From an uncultured Actinomycetes bacterium (GTDB taxonomy: Bacteria; Actinomycetota; Acidimicrobiia; Acidimicrobiales; Microtrichaceae), in NCBI GenBank assembly GCA_903930035.1, contig CAIYXG010000540.1, forward strand, positions 1-7,655: DNA of 7,655 nt, given 5' to 3'. This document shows, piece by piece, positions 1 through 6,170 of this stretch. The stretch's first letter is position 1. Every line of letters starts with the position of its first letter. Position numbers and translations under genes: made by a program. The notes under the pieces were generated by a model. It saw only the letters and a list, made by a program, of their open reading frames with translations, had not been told where the DNA came from and did no database searches.

Positions 1-541
1 CGCCGACCGGTCGACCCCGGTGAACATGACCACCCACACCTACTGGAACCTGTCGGGGGACCCCGGCGCGTCCGTCGAGGACCACCGGCTCGCCGTGCCC
101 GCCGAGTGGACCGTGGAGGTCGACGACGAGCTCCTGCCCACCGGCCGGCTGCCCCAGGTCGAGGGCTCTCCGTTCGACCTGCGCGACGGTCCGCGGCTCG
201 GCGACGTGCTCGACGCCGTGGTCGCGGCCGAGGGCCGCGGCCTCGACCGCTGCTTCCTGCTCACGCACTCGATCGGACGGGAGGTGCCCGGCCTGCGCCC
301 CGCGGCCGAGCTGGTCGACCCCGTCTCGGGCCGGTCGCTCCTGCTCGAGACCAACCAGCCGGCGGTCCACGTCTACGTGCCCGAGGGGCCGGTCGCCGGC
401 CGTCCGGCCCGCGCCGGGGTGTGCCTCGAGACCGGCCAGCTCCCCGACGCCCTGAACCGGCCCGGGTTCAAGCCCAAGGTGCTGCGGACCAACGGCGAGT
501 ACCGCCACGTCCACCGACTCACCTTCCCCCCACCCGCCTGA
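1..541 (+). CDS. galM: Aldose 1-epimerase (galactose mutarotase), C-terminal part; 5' end outside the window
   Basis: This is the C-terminal half of an aldose 1-epimerase, a cytoplasmic enzyme that interconverts alpha and beta anomers of aldoses such as galactose. The reading frame is open from base 2, giving about 179 visible residues, and ends at TGA 539-541. The gene is truncated by the window edge: the GTG at base 20 lies inside the conserved family stretch TPVNMTTHTYWNLSG and is not a real start. Family landmarks seen in order are the THTYWNLSG block with the catalytic acid histidine (visible residue 12), the ELLPTGRLPQVEGSPFDLR block, and CLETGQLPDALN, whose glutamate (visible residue 143) matches the general base. 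The usual 'YTGN' after the QP strand is replaced by VYVPEG, a modest deviation. The family is normally about 300-350 residues, so roughly half is missing. The sugar specificity cannot be told. The next gene is convergent, across an inverted repeat. Confidence 0.9.
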   Translation, partial: ADRSTPVNMTTHTYWNLSGDPGASVEDHRLAVPAEWTVEVDDELLPTGRLPQVEGSPFDLRDGPRLGDVLDAVVAAEGRGLDRCFLLTHSIGREVPGLRPAAELVDPVSGRSLLLETNQPAVHVYVPEGPVAGRPARAGVCLETGQLPDALNRPGFKPKVLRTNGEYRHVHRLTFPPPA

Positions 542-559
542 CCCTCCCCGCCTGACCCT
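533..559 (+). repeat. Tandem 13-bp direct repeat across the epimerase stop codon
   Basis: The 13 bases CCCGCCTGACCCT occur at 533-545 and again at 547-559, one base apart. The first copy contains the TGA stop of the epimerase gene (539-541) and the second holds another TGA (553-555) in a different frame. This looks like a small local duplication at the gene end, and no function is evident. Confidence 0.6.
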
Positions 560-564
560 TCCTG

Positions 565-617
565 GGCGTACTAGTTCGATTTCGACCCGCGACGGGTCGA
601 AATCGAACTAGTACGCC
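565..617. terminator. Perfect 25-bp inverted repeat, 3-nt loop, between convergent genes; probable bidirectional terminator
   Basis: The arms 565-589 and 593-617 are exact reverse complements over 25 bases and flank the loop CGA (590-592). Each arm is about 44% A+T, clearly richer in A+T than the surrounding genes, and includes TACTAGTTCGATTTCGACC. The element sits between two convergent genes, 23 bp after the epimerase stop and 32 bp before the CoA-transferase stop, which is where a bidirectional terminator would be expected. No T-tract follows the stem on either strand, so it is not a classic intrinsic terminator. U-less hairpin terminators have been proposed for actinobacteria. The alternative is a dispersed palindromic repeat. 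The structure itself is certain; the terminator role is inferred. Confidence 0.6.
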
Positions 618-649
618 GGAGAGGGGGGAGGGAATCCGGGAGGGGGAGG

Positions 650-1954
650 CTACTGGCCGACGGTCTCGGCGGCGGCCCGGAGCTCGTCGCGGAAGTCCGG
701 GTGGGCGATCGCGGCGAGCGCGTCGGCCCGCTCCCGCACGGTCTTGCCCCGCAGCTCGGCCACGCCGTACTCGGTGATGACCACGTCGGTCTGGTGGCGG
801 GGCGTCGTCACGAGCAGCCCGTCGCCGATGAGCGGCATGATCCGGCTGACCCGTCCCTCGGCCTGCATGGTCGACGACCGCAGGCACAGGAGCGAGCGGT
901 CCTCGAGCTGCAGGGCCGCGCCGGCCACGAAGTCCTCGTGCCCGCCGATGCCGGAGTGCTGCCGGCCGCCCATGGTGTCGGCCGCCACCTGCCCCTGCAG
1001 GTCCACCGCGATGGCACCGTTGATCGACACGAACTTGCGGTTGAGCGAGATCAGGCGGGGGTCGTTGACCACGTCGACCGGCAGGAACCGCACCTCGCGG
1101 TTCTCGTGGAGCCACGTGTAGAGCTCCGGGGTGCCGGCGGCGAACGTGGTGACCGAGTAGCCGTCGAACTCCCCCTTGTTCTCGTTGGTGACCTTGCCGG
1201 CCTGGTGCAGGCGCATGAGGCCCGTCGTGAACATCTCGGAGTGGACGCCGTACCCGCCGCCGGGACCGTCGGCCAGCATCCCGGCGATGAGCGACGGGAT
1301 GGCCCCGATGCCCGTCTGCAGCGTGGCGCCGTCCTCGATGAACGAGCGGGCGTACTCGGCGATGGCGCGGTCGGGCTCGCCGGGCTCGACGTCGGCCAGG
1401 TTGACCGGCTGCGCGTCGCTCTCGACGAGGATGTCGATCTCGTCGACGTGCAGCCGGTGCAGGTGCTCGGGCTCGACCCCGTAGGTGCGCGGGAAGTACT
1501 CGGAGAACTCGGCGACGAGCACCCGGTCGGGGTCGGCGCCGCAGCGGTGCAGCTCACGGACCGACGCCCCCGCGTGCAGCGACAGCGAGCAGTAGCCGTC
1601 GGCGTCGGGGGCCGACACCGACGTGGCCATGACCCGGGGGTGGAGCTGTTCGAGGATGGGCTCGAACCCCCGGAAGTCCGAGGGGACGAAGGAGATGTTG
1701 GCGCCGCTGTCGCGCAGGAACCGCTCGGCCGGGCCGAAGAACCCGCTGCGGAACGACACGCCGGGCTTGGTGAACACCGCGTACAGGTCGGTGAGCAGCG
1801 CCCCGTTCACCTGCAGGTCGACCCAGTCGTCCCGCTCGCCGAGGGCGTGGAGGAAGGCGCCGGGGTGGGCCGGCCCGAGCCCGAGGGCGACTACGTCGAC
1901 GGGCCGGACGGCGGCGACGGCCTCGGCCGGGGTGGAAATGCGGGGGCTCGCCAT
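650..1954 (-). CDS. Acetyl-CoA hydrolase/transferase family protein (4-hydroxybutyrate CoA-transferase-like)
   Basis: This 434-residue cytoplasmic enzyme of the class I CoA-transferase (acetyl-CoA hydrolase/transferase) family should move CoA between a short-chain acyl-CoA and a free carboxylic acid through a glutamyl-CoA intermediate. Visible family marks are LQTGIGAIPSLI (GIGAIP at 215-220), GVHSEMFTTGLM with the probable catalytic glutamate E240, VDVVNDPRLISLN, the glycine-rich GGRQHSGIGGHEDFVAGA, and the C-terminal VITEYGVAELRGKT and IAHPDFRDELR blocks. From memory these align well with clostridial 4-hydroxybutyrate CoA-transferase, and the length fits (about 430-440). ATG 1954 is chosen because homology begins there and GAGAGGA (1965-1971) lies 10 nt upstream; the frame stays open further upstream, but that stretch has no family resemblance. 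The stop is TAG at 650-652. The gene is divergent from the acyl-CoA synthetase. The donor and acceptor acids are unknown: acetate, propionate, succinate or 4-hydroxybutyrate are all possible. Confidence 0.9.
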   Translation of the reverse strand: MASPRISTPAEAVAAVRPVDVVALGLGPAHPGAFLHALGERDDWVDLQVNGALLTDLYAVFTKPGVSFRSGFFGPAERFLRDSGANISFVPSDFRGFEPILEQLHPRVMATSVSAPDADGYCSLSLHAGASVRELHRCGADPDRVLVAEFSEYFPRTYGVEPEHLHRLHVDEIDILVESDAQPVNLADVEPGEPDRAIAEYARSFIEDGATLQTGIGAIPSLIAGMLADGPGGGYGVHSEMFTTGLMRLHQAGKVTNENKGEFDGYSVTTFAAGTPELYTWLHENREVRFLPVDVVNDPRLISLNRKFVSINGAIAVDLQGQVAADTMGGRQHSGIGGHEDFVAGAALQLEDRSLLCLRSSTMQAEGRVSRIMPLIGDGLLVTTPRHQTDVVITEYGVAELRGKTVRERADALAAIAHPDFRDELRAAAETVGQ

Positions 1955-2032
1955 GGGGCCACCGTCCTCTCTCGCGTTACGGTTCCGCGGACAGTAGCCC
2001 GCCTCCCTGCAGTTCCGACGAGAAGAGTCCCC
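1955..2032. promoter_or_regulatory. Divergent promoter region between CoA-transferase and acyl-CoA synthetase
   Basis: These 78 bp must hold the 5' signals of both flanking genes. Two hexamers match the actinobacterial -10 pattern TAnnnT: TACTGT on the minus strand (1996-1991), about 36 nt before the CoA-transferase ATG, and TACGGT on the plus strand (1978-1983), 49 nt before the synthetase GTG. Neither has a convincing -35 box at 17-18 nt. Weak to fair ribosome sites are GAGAGGA (minus strand, 1971-1965) and GAGAAGAG (plus strand, 2020-2027). No clear operator palindrome was seen. The promoter assignments are tentative. Confidence 0.35.
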
Positions 2033-3751
2033 GTGGTCCCGAACGACACCGCACCCGCTGCCGGCCCGAGCAGCCCGGCCGGGACCGCCGGGCCCGACGG
2101 CCTCAACCTGGCCACGTGCTGGGAGGCGGTCGCCGACGCCGTCCCGTCCGCCCTGGCGCTCCGCCACGGCGACCTGGACCGCACGTGGGCCGAGTTCGAG
2201 TCACGGTCGTCGCTGCTGGCGGGCCACCTCGACGCCGCGGGGCTCCGTCCGGACTCGAAGGTCGCCTTCTACCTGTTCAACGGCCCCGAGTACCTCGAGG
2301 GGACGTTCGCCGCGTTCAAGCAGCGGTGCGTCCCGGTCAACGTCAACTACCGCTACCTGACCGCCGAGCTGCTCTATCTGCTGCAGAACTCCGACGCCGA
2401 GGCCGTGCTGTTCTCCGCCGAGCTGGCCGACCGCCTCGACGCCGTGCGGGCGGACGCCCCGCTCGTGCGGACCTACGTCTGCGTGGGTGCGTCGGCGGAG
2501 CACCCGGTGCCCGACTGGGCGGTCGACTACGAGACGGCGCTGGCCGCCGCCACCCCCGCGCCCCGGACCGAGCGGTCGGCCGACGACCTCTGGTTCCTGT
2601 ACACCGGCGGGACCACCGGCATGCCCAAGGGCGTCATGTGGCCGCACCGCTCGCTGCTCGGCACGGCCACCGCCACCTTCGCCATCGTCAAGCTGCCCCT
2701 CCCCACCACCCCGGACGAGGCGGCGCACGCGGCGCGCACCTTCCACGAGCGGGGCAAGGCGGTGCGCATGCTGCCGGCCGCGCCGCTCATGCACGGGACG
2801 TCGGCCATCACCGCCGTGGCCGTGCTCAGCCACGGCGGCAGCGTCACCACGCTGACGGGCCGGTCGTTCGACGCCGACGAGCTGTGCGCCACGGTCGAGC
2901 GCAACCGCATCTCGCAGCTGACCATCGTGGGCGACGCGTTCGCCAAGCCCATGGTCGCCGCCCTGCAGGCCGCCGACGCGGCGGGCCGCCCCTACGACCT
3001 GTCGTCGCTCAAGGTGATCGCCAGCTCGGGCGTCATGTGGTCGCAGCCGGTCAAGGACCAGGTGCTGGGCTACTGCTCGGCCAGCCTGGCCGACCTGCTC
3101 GGCAGCTCCGAGGGCGTCGGGTTCGGGGCGTCGGTGTCCAAGAAGGGCGCCACCGAGCAGACGGCACGGTTCCGCCTGGGCGAGCACGCCAAGGTCTTCA
3201 CCGAGGACGGCGTGGAGGTCGAGCCCGGGTCCGGGGTCACCGGCGTGCTGGCGGTGGGCGGCCCGATCCCGGTCGGCTACTACAAGGACCCCGAGAAGAC
3301 GGCGGGCACGTTCCGCACGTTCGCCGGCCGTGTGTGGTCGGTGCCCGGCGACTTCGCCACCGTCGAGGCCGACGGCACCATCCAGCTGCTCGGACGCGGG
3401 TCGGTGTGCATCAACACCGCCGGCGAGAAGGTCTACCCCGAGGAGGTCGAGGAGACCCTCAAGCTCCACGGTGCCGTGCTCGACTCCAACGTCGTCGGCC
3501 TGCCCGACGACAAGTGGGGGCAGGCCATCACGGCGCTCGTGTCGCTGACCGACGGGTCCTTGGGCACGCCGGACCTCGAGGCCGAGCTGGTGGCGCACTG
3601 CAAGGAGCGGCTGGCGGGCTACAAGTGCCCCAAGCGGGTGCTCGTCGTGCCGGCCGTCCAGCGGGGGCCCAACGGCAAGGCCGACTACAAGTGGGCGCTG
3701 GCGACCGCCACCGAGCTGGCGGGGGAGCAGGGCGTCGGGAACGGCGGCTAG
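2033..3751 (+). CDS. Acyl-CoA synthetase, AMP-binding ANL superfamily (FadD19-like)
   Basis: This 572-residue enzyme should activate a carboxylic acid with ATP to an acyl-adenylate and then transfer it to CoA. The ANL motifs are present and in order: the P-loop YTGGTTGMPKG (190-200), the PLMHGT block, DLLGSSEGVGFG (GSSE 357-360), IPVGYYKDPEKTAGTF, VPGDFA with the ribose-binding aspartate D440, GRGSVCINTAGEKVYPEEVE at the hinge, and PNGKADYKWA with the catalytic lysine K549. Several stretches closely resemble mycobacterial FadD19, an enzyme of sterol side-chain activation, including GYYKDPEKTAGTFRT and GEKVYPEEVEE. That suggests a medium to long, branched or steroid-type acid, but the substrate is not proven. 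GTG 2033 is chosen: GAGAAGAG (2020-2027) lies 5 nt upstream, and about 28 poorly conserved residues precede the start of homology (LATCWEAVADAVP). The frame is open far upstream, antisense to the CoA-transferase, which is not coding. The stop TAG (3749-3751) overlaps the stop of the convergent gene. Confidence 0.9.
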   Translation: MVPNDTAPAAGPSSPAGTAGPDGLNLATCWEAVADAVPSALALRHGDLDRTWAEFESRSSLLAGHLDAAGLRPDSKVAFYLFNGPEYLEGTFAAFKQRCVPVNVNYRYLTAELLYLLQNSDAEAVLFSAELADRLDAVRADAPLVRTYVCVGASAEHPVPDWAVDYETALAAATPAPRTERSADDLWFLYTGGTTGMPKGVMWPHRSLLGTATATFAIVKLPLPTTPDEAAHAARTFHERGKAVRMLPAAPLMHGTSAITAVAVLSHGGSVTTLTGRSFDADELCATVERNRISQLTIVGDAFAKPMVAALQAADAAGRPYDLSSLKVIASSGVMWSQPVKDQVLGYCSASLADLLGSSEGVGFGASVSKKGATEQTARFRLGEHAKVFTEDGVEVEPGSGVTGVLAVGGPIPVGYYKDPEKTAGTFRTFAGRVWSVPGDFATVEADGTIQLLGRGSVCINTAGEKVYPEEVEETLKLHGAVLDSNVVGLPDDKWGQAITALVSLTDGSLGTPDLEAELVAHCKERLAGYKCPKRVLVVPAVQRGPNGKADYKWALATATELAGEQGVGNGG

Positions 3752-5982
3752 CGCCGGCCGGGGGACCAGGTCTCGGCGGTCGCGGCCACGTCGGAGGTGT
3801 CCGACAGGTCGACCGTCGGCGAGGTGCCGATCCAGCCCCGCACCGCGGTCTCGAGCTCGGCGATGCGGGCCGGGAGGTCCACGGCCGACACGGCCTCGGA
3901 CAGGTGGAAGCCCTGCGCCGTGTCGCACCCGAACTCCACCAGGCGGGCCAGCGCCGCGGCGTCGGCGACGCCCTCGGCAGTCACGGAGAGCCCCAGCTCG
4001 TGGGAGACGTCCACGATGTTGCGCACGATCGCCGCGTCGGCCGGCGCCGAGGCCAGCGTGGCGATGAACGTGCGGTCGATCTTGAGGCCGACGACCGGCA
4101 GGTGGGCCAGGGTCGCCAGCGCTGCGTAGCCGGCGCCGAAGTCGGCCACCGTGAACTGCAGGCCCGACGCGGCGAAGCGCTCGAGCGTCTCGTGGGCGGC
4201 GCCGGGGTCGTCGTTGAGCTCGGTCTCGGCCACCTCGATCTCGACGTGGCCGGGCAGCAGCTCGCCGCTGCGCAGCAGGGTGTCGACGAAGTCGGCCAGC
4301 TCGGGGTCGGCCAGGCTGCGCAGCGCCATGCGGGTCGACACGACCACCCGCTGCTCGAGCGTGGACAGCTCGGCGGCCGCCGCACCTGCCTCGCCCAGGA
4401 CCCACTTGGTGAGCGGCTGGATCAGGCCCGAGTTGGACGCCAGCTCGATGAGCTCGAGCGGGACCCGGGTGCCGTCGGTGCCGCGCCGCCAGTTGACCTG
4501 GGCCTGCACCTTGGTGACCCGGGCGGTGCGCAGGTCGACCATGGGCTGGAACCGCAGCTCGAGCTCCTTGCGGGCGACGGCCTGCTGCAGCTCGGCGAGC
4601 ACGGCCACCCGGCGGATCGACCCCGGCTCCTCGCTGCGGTCGAACACGGTCATGGGGACGCCGGCCCGCTTGGCGGAGTGCAGCGCCGAGTCGGCGTGCT
4701 TGAGCAGCGTCTGGTGGGCCTCGCCCGGCAGGGTCGTCAGGGCGACGCCCACGGTGGCACGGCACTCGACCAGGTGGCCCGACACGTCGAACGGGCGGGC
4801 CAGCGCGAGGCGCACCGACTCGGCGCGCTCGAGGGCCTCGTCGACGGTGGCGGCCGGCATGGTGAGCACGCCGAACTCGTCGCCGCCCACGCGGGACACG
4901 ACCGCCAGGCCCTGCACGTCGCGGGTGATGCGCCTGCCGATCTCGACGATGAGCTGGTCGCCCACCAGCAGGCCCAGCGACTCGTTGACCTCGCGGAGCT
5001 GGTCGATGTCGACCAGGACGAGCGCCACGGTGCCGTGGGCGTCGGGGGCACCCACCACCGCACTGGTGCGCTCCTCGAACAGCGCCCGGTTGGGCAGGCC
5101 GGTGAGGGCGTCGTGGCTGGCCTGGTGGCGCAGCCGGTCCTCGATGGCGACCGTCCGGGTGACGTCGGTGATGGTCACGCCCAGGGTGCCGTCGCCCAGG
5201 CGGTCGACCCGCAGGTCCAGGTGCGTGCTGGGGATCTCGGCCAGCGTCAGGCGCTCGGCGGTGAGGGTCTGGCCGGTGTGGAACACGTCGAACAGCGCCG
5301 AGCGGATCAGCTGGCTGGTGGCGTGGCCGAACAGCTCCGAGATGGGCGTGCCGTCGACCGCACGGCGCTCCAGGTTGAGCATGCGGCGGGCGGCCCGGTT
5401 GCCGGCGCGCACCACGAGCGTGTCGGGGTCGTCGGGGACCGTGAACTCCAGGACCATGCACGCCGCCGGGCTGCGGTCGACCAGCTCGAACATGCGGCGC
5501 TCGGTCGACCGGGCCCGGTCCTCGACCGTGACGTCGACCAGCGAGCCGCGGGCGCCGCCGTGCGCCGCCGTGGCGGTGACCCGCACCTGCATGGCGTGCC
5601 ACGTGCCGTCGGCGCCGCGGAACCGCACGACCGGATCGGGCACGGCGGCGGGTGCGGTGGGGGCCGGGGCGCCGCCGTCGGTCAGGTCGATCGTGGCCTC
5701 GCCGTCGGCGAACGGGCTGGGCATGCCCGACGGCGGCAGGACCGTGGCGAGCAGCGGCAGGTCGTCGGGGTGCACGAGCGCGCGAAGCGTGCCGGCGGAG
5801 GAGAAGGCGCTGGGCTCCCAGCCGAGCACCGAGCCCATCGAGGGGGAGACGTGGTGGCCGTCGAGGCCGGGCGCCACCTGGTTGAACAGGACGACGCCGG
5901 ACTCGGCGAGGGCCGTGTCGTAGGCCGCACGCGTGCGTGCGAGCTCGTCCTCGGCACGGCGTCGTCTCGACCAACGACCCAC
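3748..5982 (-). CDS. PAS-PAS-GGDEF-EAL signalling protein with intact GGDEF motif and degenerate EAL domain
   Basis: This 744-residue protein is built like a c-di-GMP turnover regulator. After a basic N-terminus come a PAS-like domain (about 21-150, with a VHPDDLP block at 70-76), a second PAS-like domain (about 164-285), a GGDEF domain (about 288-445, opening with DALTGLPNR at 291) and an EAL domain (about 470-710). The GGDEF part keeps GGDEF (366-370), the metal aspartate of DIDQLREVN (D325), N333 and D342; the inhibitory RxxD five residues before GGDEF is absent. The EAL part has lost catalytic residues: EAL reads QAQ (493-495), the asparagine strand reads VVVSTRMA, and DDFG reads ADFG (613-616). 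KIDRTF (K634) and AEGV (E670) remain. Diguanylate cyclase activity is therefore plausible and phosphodiesterase activity unlikely; the EAL may act as a sensor. No membrane segment is seen, so it should be cytosolic. GTG 5982 is chosen for GGGAGG 8 nt upstream. The stop overlaps that of the synthetase gene. Confidence 0.9.
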   Translation of the reverse strand: MGRWSRRRRAEDELARTRAAYDTALAESGVVLFNQVAPGLDGHHVSPSMGSVLGWEPSAFSSAGTLRALVHPDDLPLLATVLPPSGMPSPFADGEATIDLTDGGAPAPTAPAAVPDPVVRFRGADGTWHAMQVRVTATAAHGGARGSLVDVTVEDRARSTERRMFELVDRSPAACMVLEFTVPDDPDTLVVRAGNRAARRMLNLERRAVDGTPISELFGHATSQLIRSALFDVFHTGQTLTAERLTLAEIPSTHLDLRVDRLGDGTLGVTITDVTRTVAIEDRLRHQASHDALTGLPNRALFEERTSAVVGAPDAHGTVALVLVDIDQLREVNESLGLLVGDQLIVEIGRRITRDVQGLAVVSRVGGDEFGVLTMPAATVDEALERAESVRLALARPFDVSGHLVECRATVGVALTTLPGEAHQTLLKHADSALHSAKRAGVPMTVFDRSEEPGSIRRVAVLAELQQAVARKELELRFQPMVDLRTARVTKVQAQVNWRRGTDGTRVPLELIELASNSGLIQPLTKWVLGEAGAAAAELSTLEQRVVVSTRMALRSLADPELADFVDTLLRSGELLPGHVEIEVAETELNDDPGAAHETLERFAASGLQFTVADFGAGYAALATLAHLPVVGLKIDRTFIATLASAPADAAIVRNIVDVSHELGLSVTAEGVADAAALARLVEFGCDTAQGFHLSEAVSAVDLPARIAELETAVRGWIGTSPTVDLSDTSDVAATAETWSPGRR

Positions 5983-6170
5983 GATCGCAGCCTCCCAGCA
6001 GCTGGTCCCGGTCGCCCGGAACGTCCTGTCCGGCCCCCGTCCCAGAGGGTCGGACGCCGTCCCGCAAGGGTAGGAGCGCGGGGTCCCGCCGTCGCGGATG
6101 GTCACGCTCTGTGGTCGCCCCCGTGGCGCCCCTCCCCGGGCGGGATCAGGGCCGCCGGTACGCTCGGCCC
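5983..6170. promoter_or_regulatory. Divergent intergenic region between the GGDEF/EAL gene and the MscS gene
   Basis: This 188-bp gap has no supportable gene; open frames through it are antisense or upstream read-through of the flanking genes. On the minus strand it holds a strong ribosome site, GGGAGG (5996-5991), 8 nt before the GGDEF/EAL start. A -10-like TACCCT (6072-6067) lies farther up and would give a leader of roughly 80 nt. A weak possible hairpin in that leader pairs GTCCG (6028-6032) with CGGAC (6051-6055). On the plus strand the channel promoter is listed separately. No known riboswitch was recognised, including the c-di-GMP classes. Confidence 0.35.
6159..6164 (+). promoter_or_regulatory. 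Candidate -10 box (TACGCT) of a leaderless MscS-family transcript
   Basis: TACGCT matches the TAnnnT -10 pattern of actinobacterial vegetative promoters. It ends 6 nt before the GTG at 6171, so transcription would start at or next to the first base of the start codon. No Shine-Dalgarno-like purine run lies in the usual window, which agrees with a leaderless mRNA. No clear -35 element was seen, which is common for such promoters. Confidence 0.45.

Noticed and set aside
20..541. GTG at base 20 as the real start of the epimerase gene
   Set aside because: It encodes the conserved valine of TPVNMTTH in the middle of the family, and the frame is open to the window edge, so the gene is simply cut off.
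565..617. Hairpin read as a tRNA T-arm remnant (GTTCGATT) or a CRISPR repeat
   Set aside because: There is no acceptor stem, D-arm or anticodon arm around it, and only one copy is in the window with no spacers.
701..2032. Upstream extension of the acyl-CoA synthetase frame, open as far as base 701
   Set aside because: It is antisense to the well-supported CoA-transferase gene, and recognisable homology begins only after GTG 2033.
1955..2167. N-terminal extension of the CoA-transferase frame upstream of ATG 1954
   Set aside because: The translated extension is low complexity, unlike the family, and overlaps the start of the divergent synthetase gene. A ribosome site lies just before ATG 1954.
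6028..6055. Possible riboswitch or attenuator hairpin in the leader of the GGDEF/EAL gene
   Set aside because: The outer stem is only 5 bp with a short CCC/GGG inner pairing, which is expected by chance at this GC content, and no known c-di-GMP riboswitch core was recognised.
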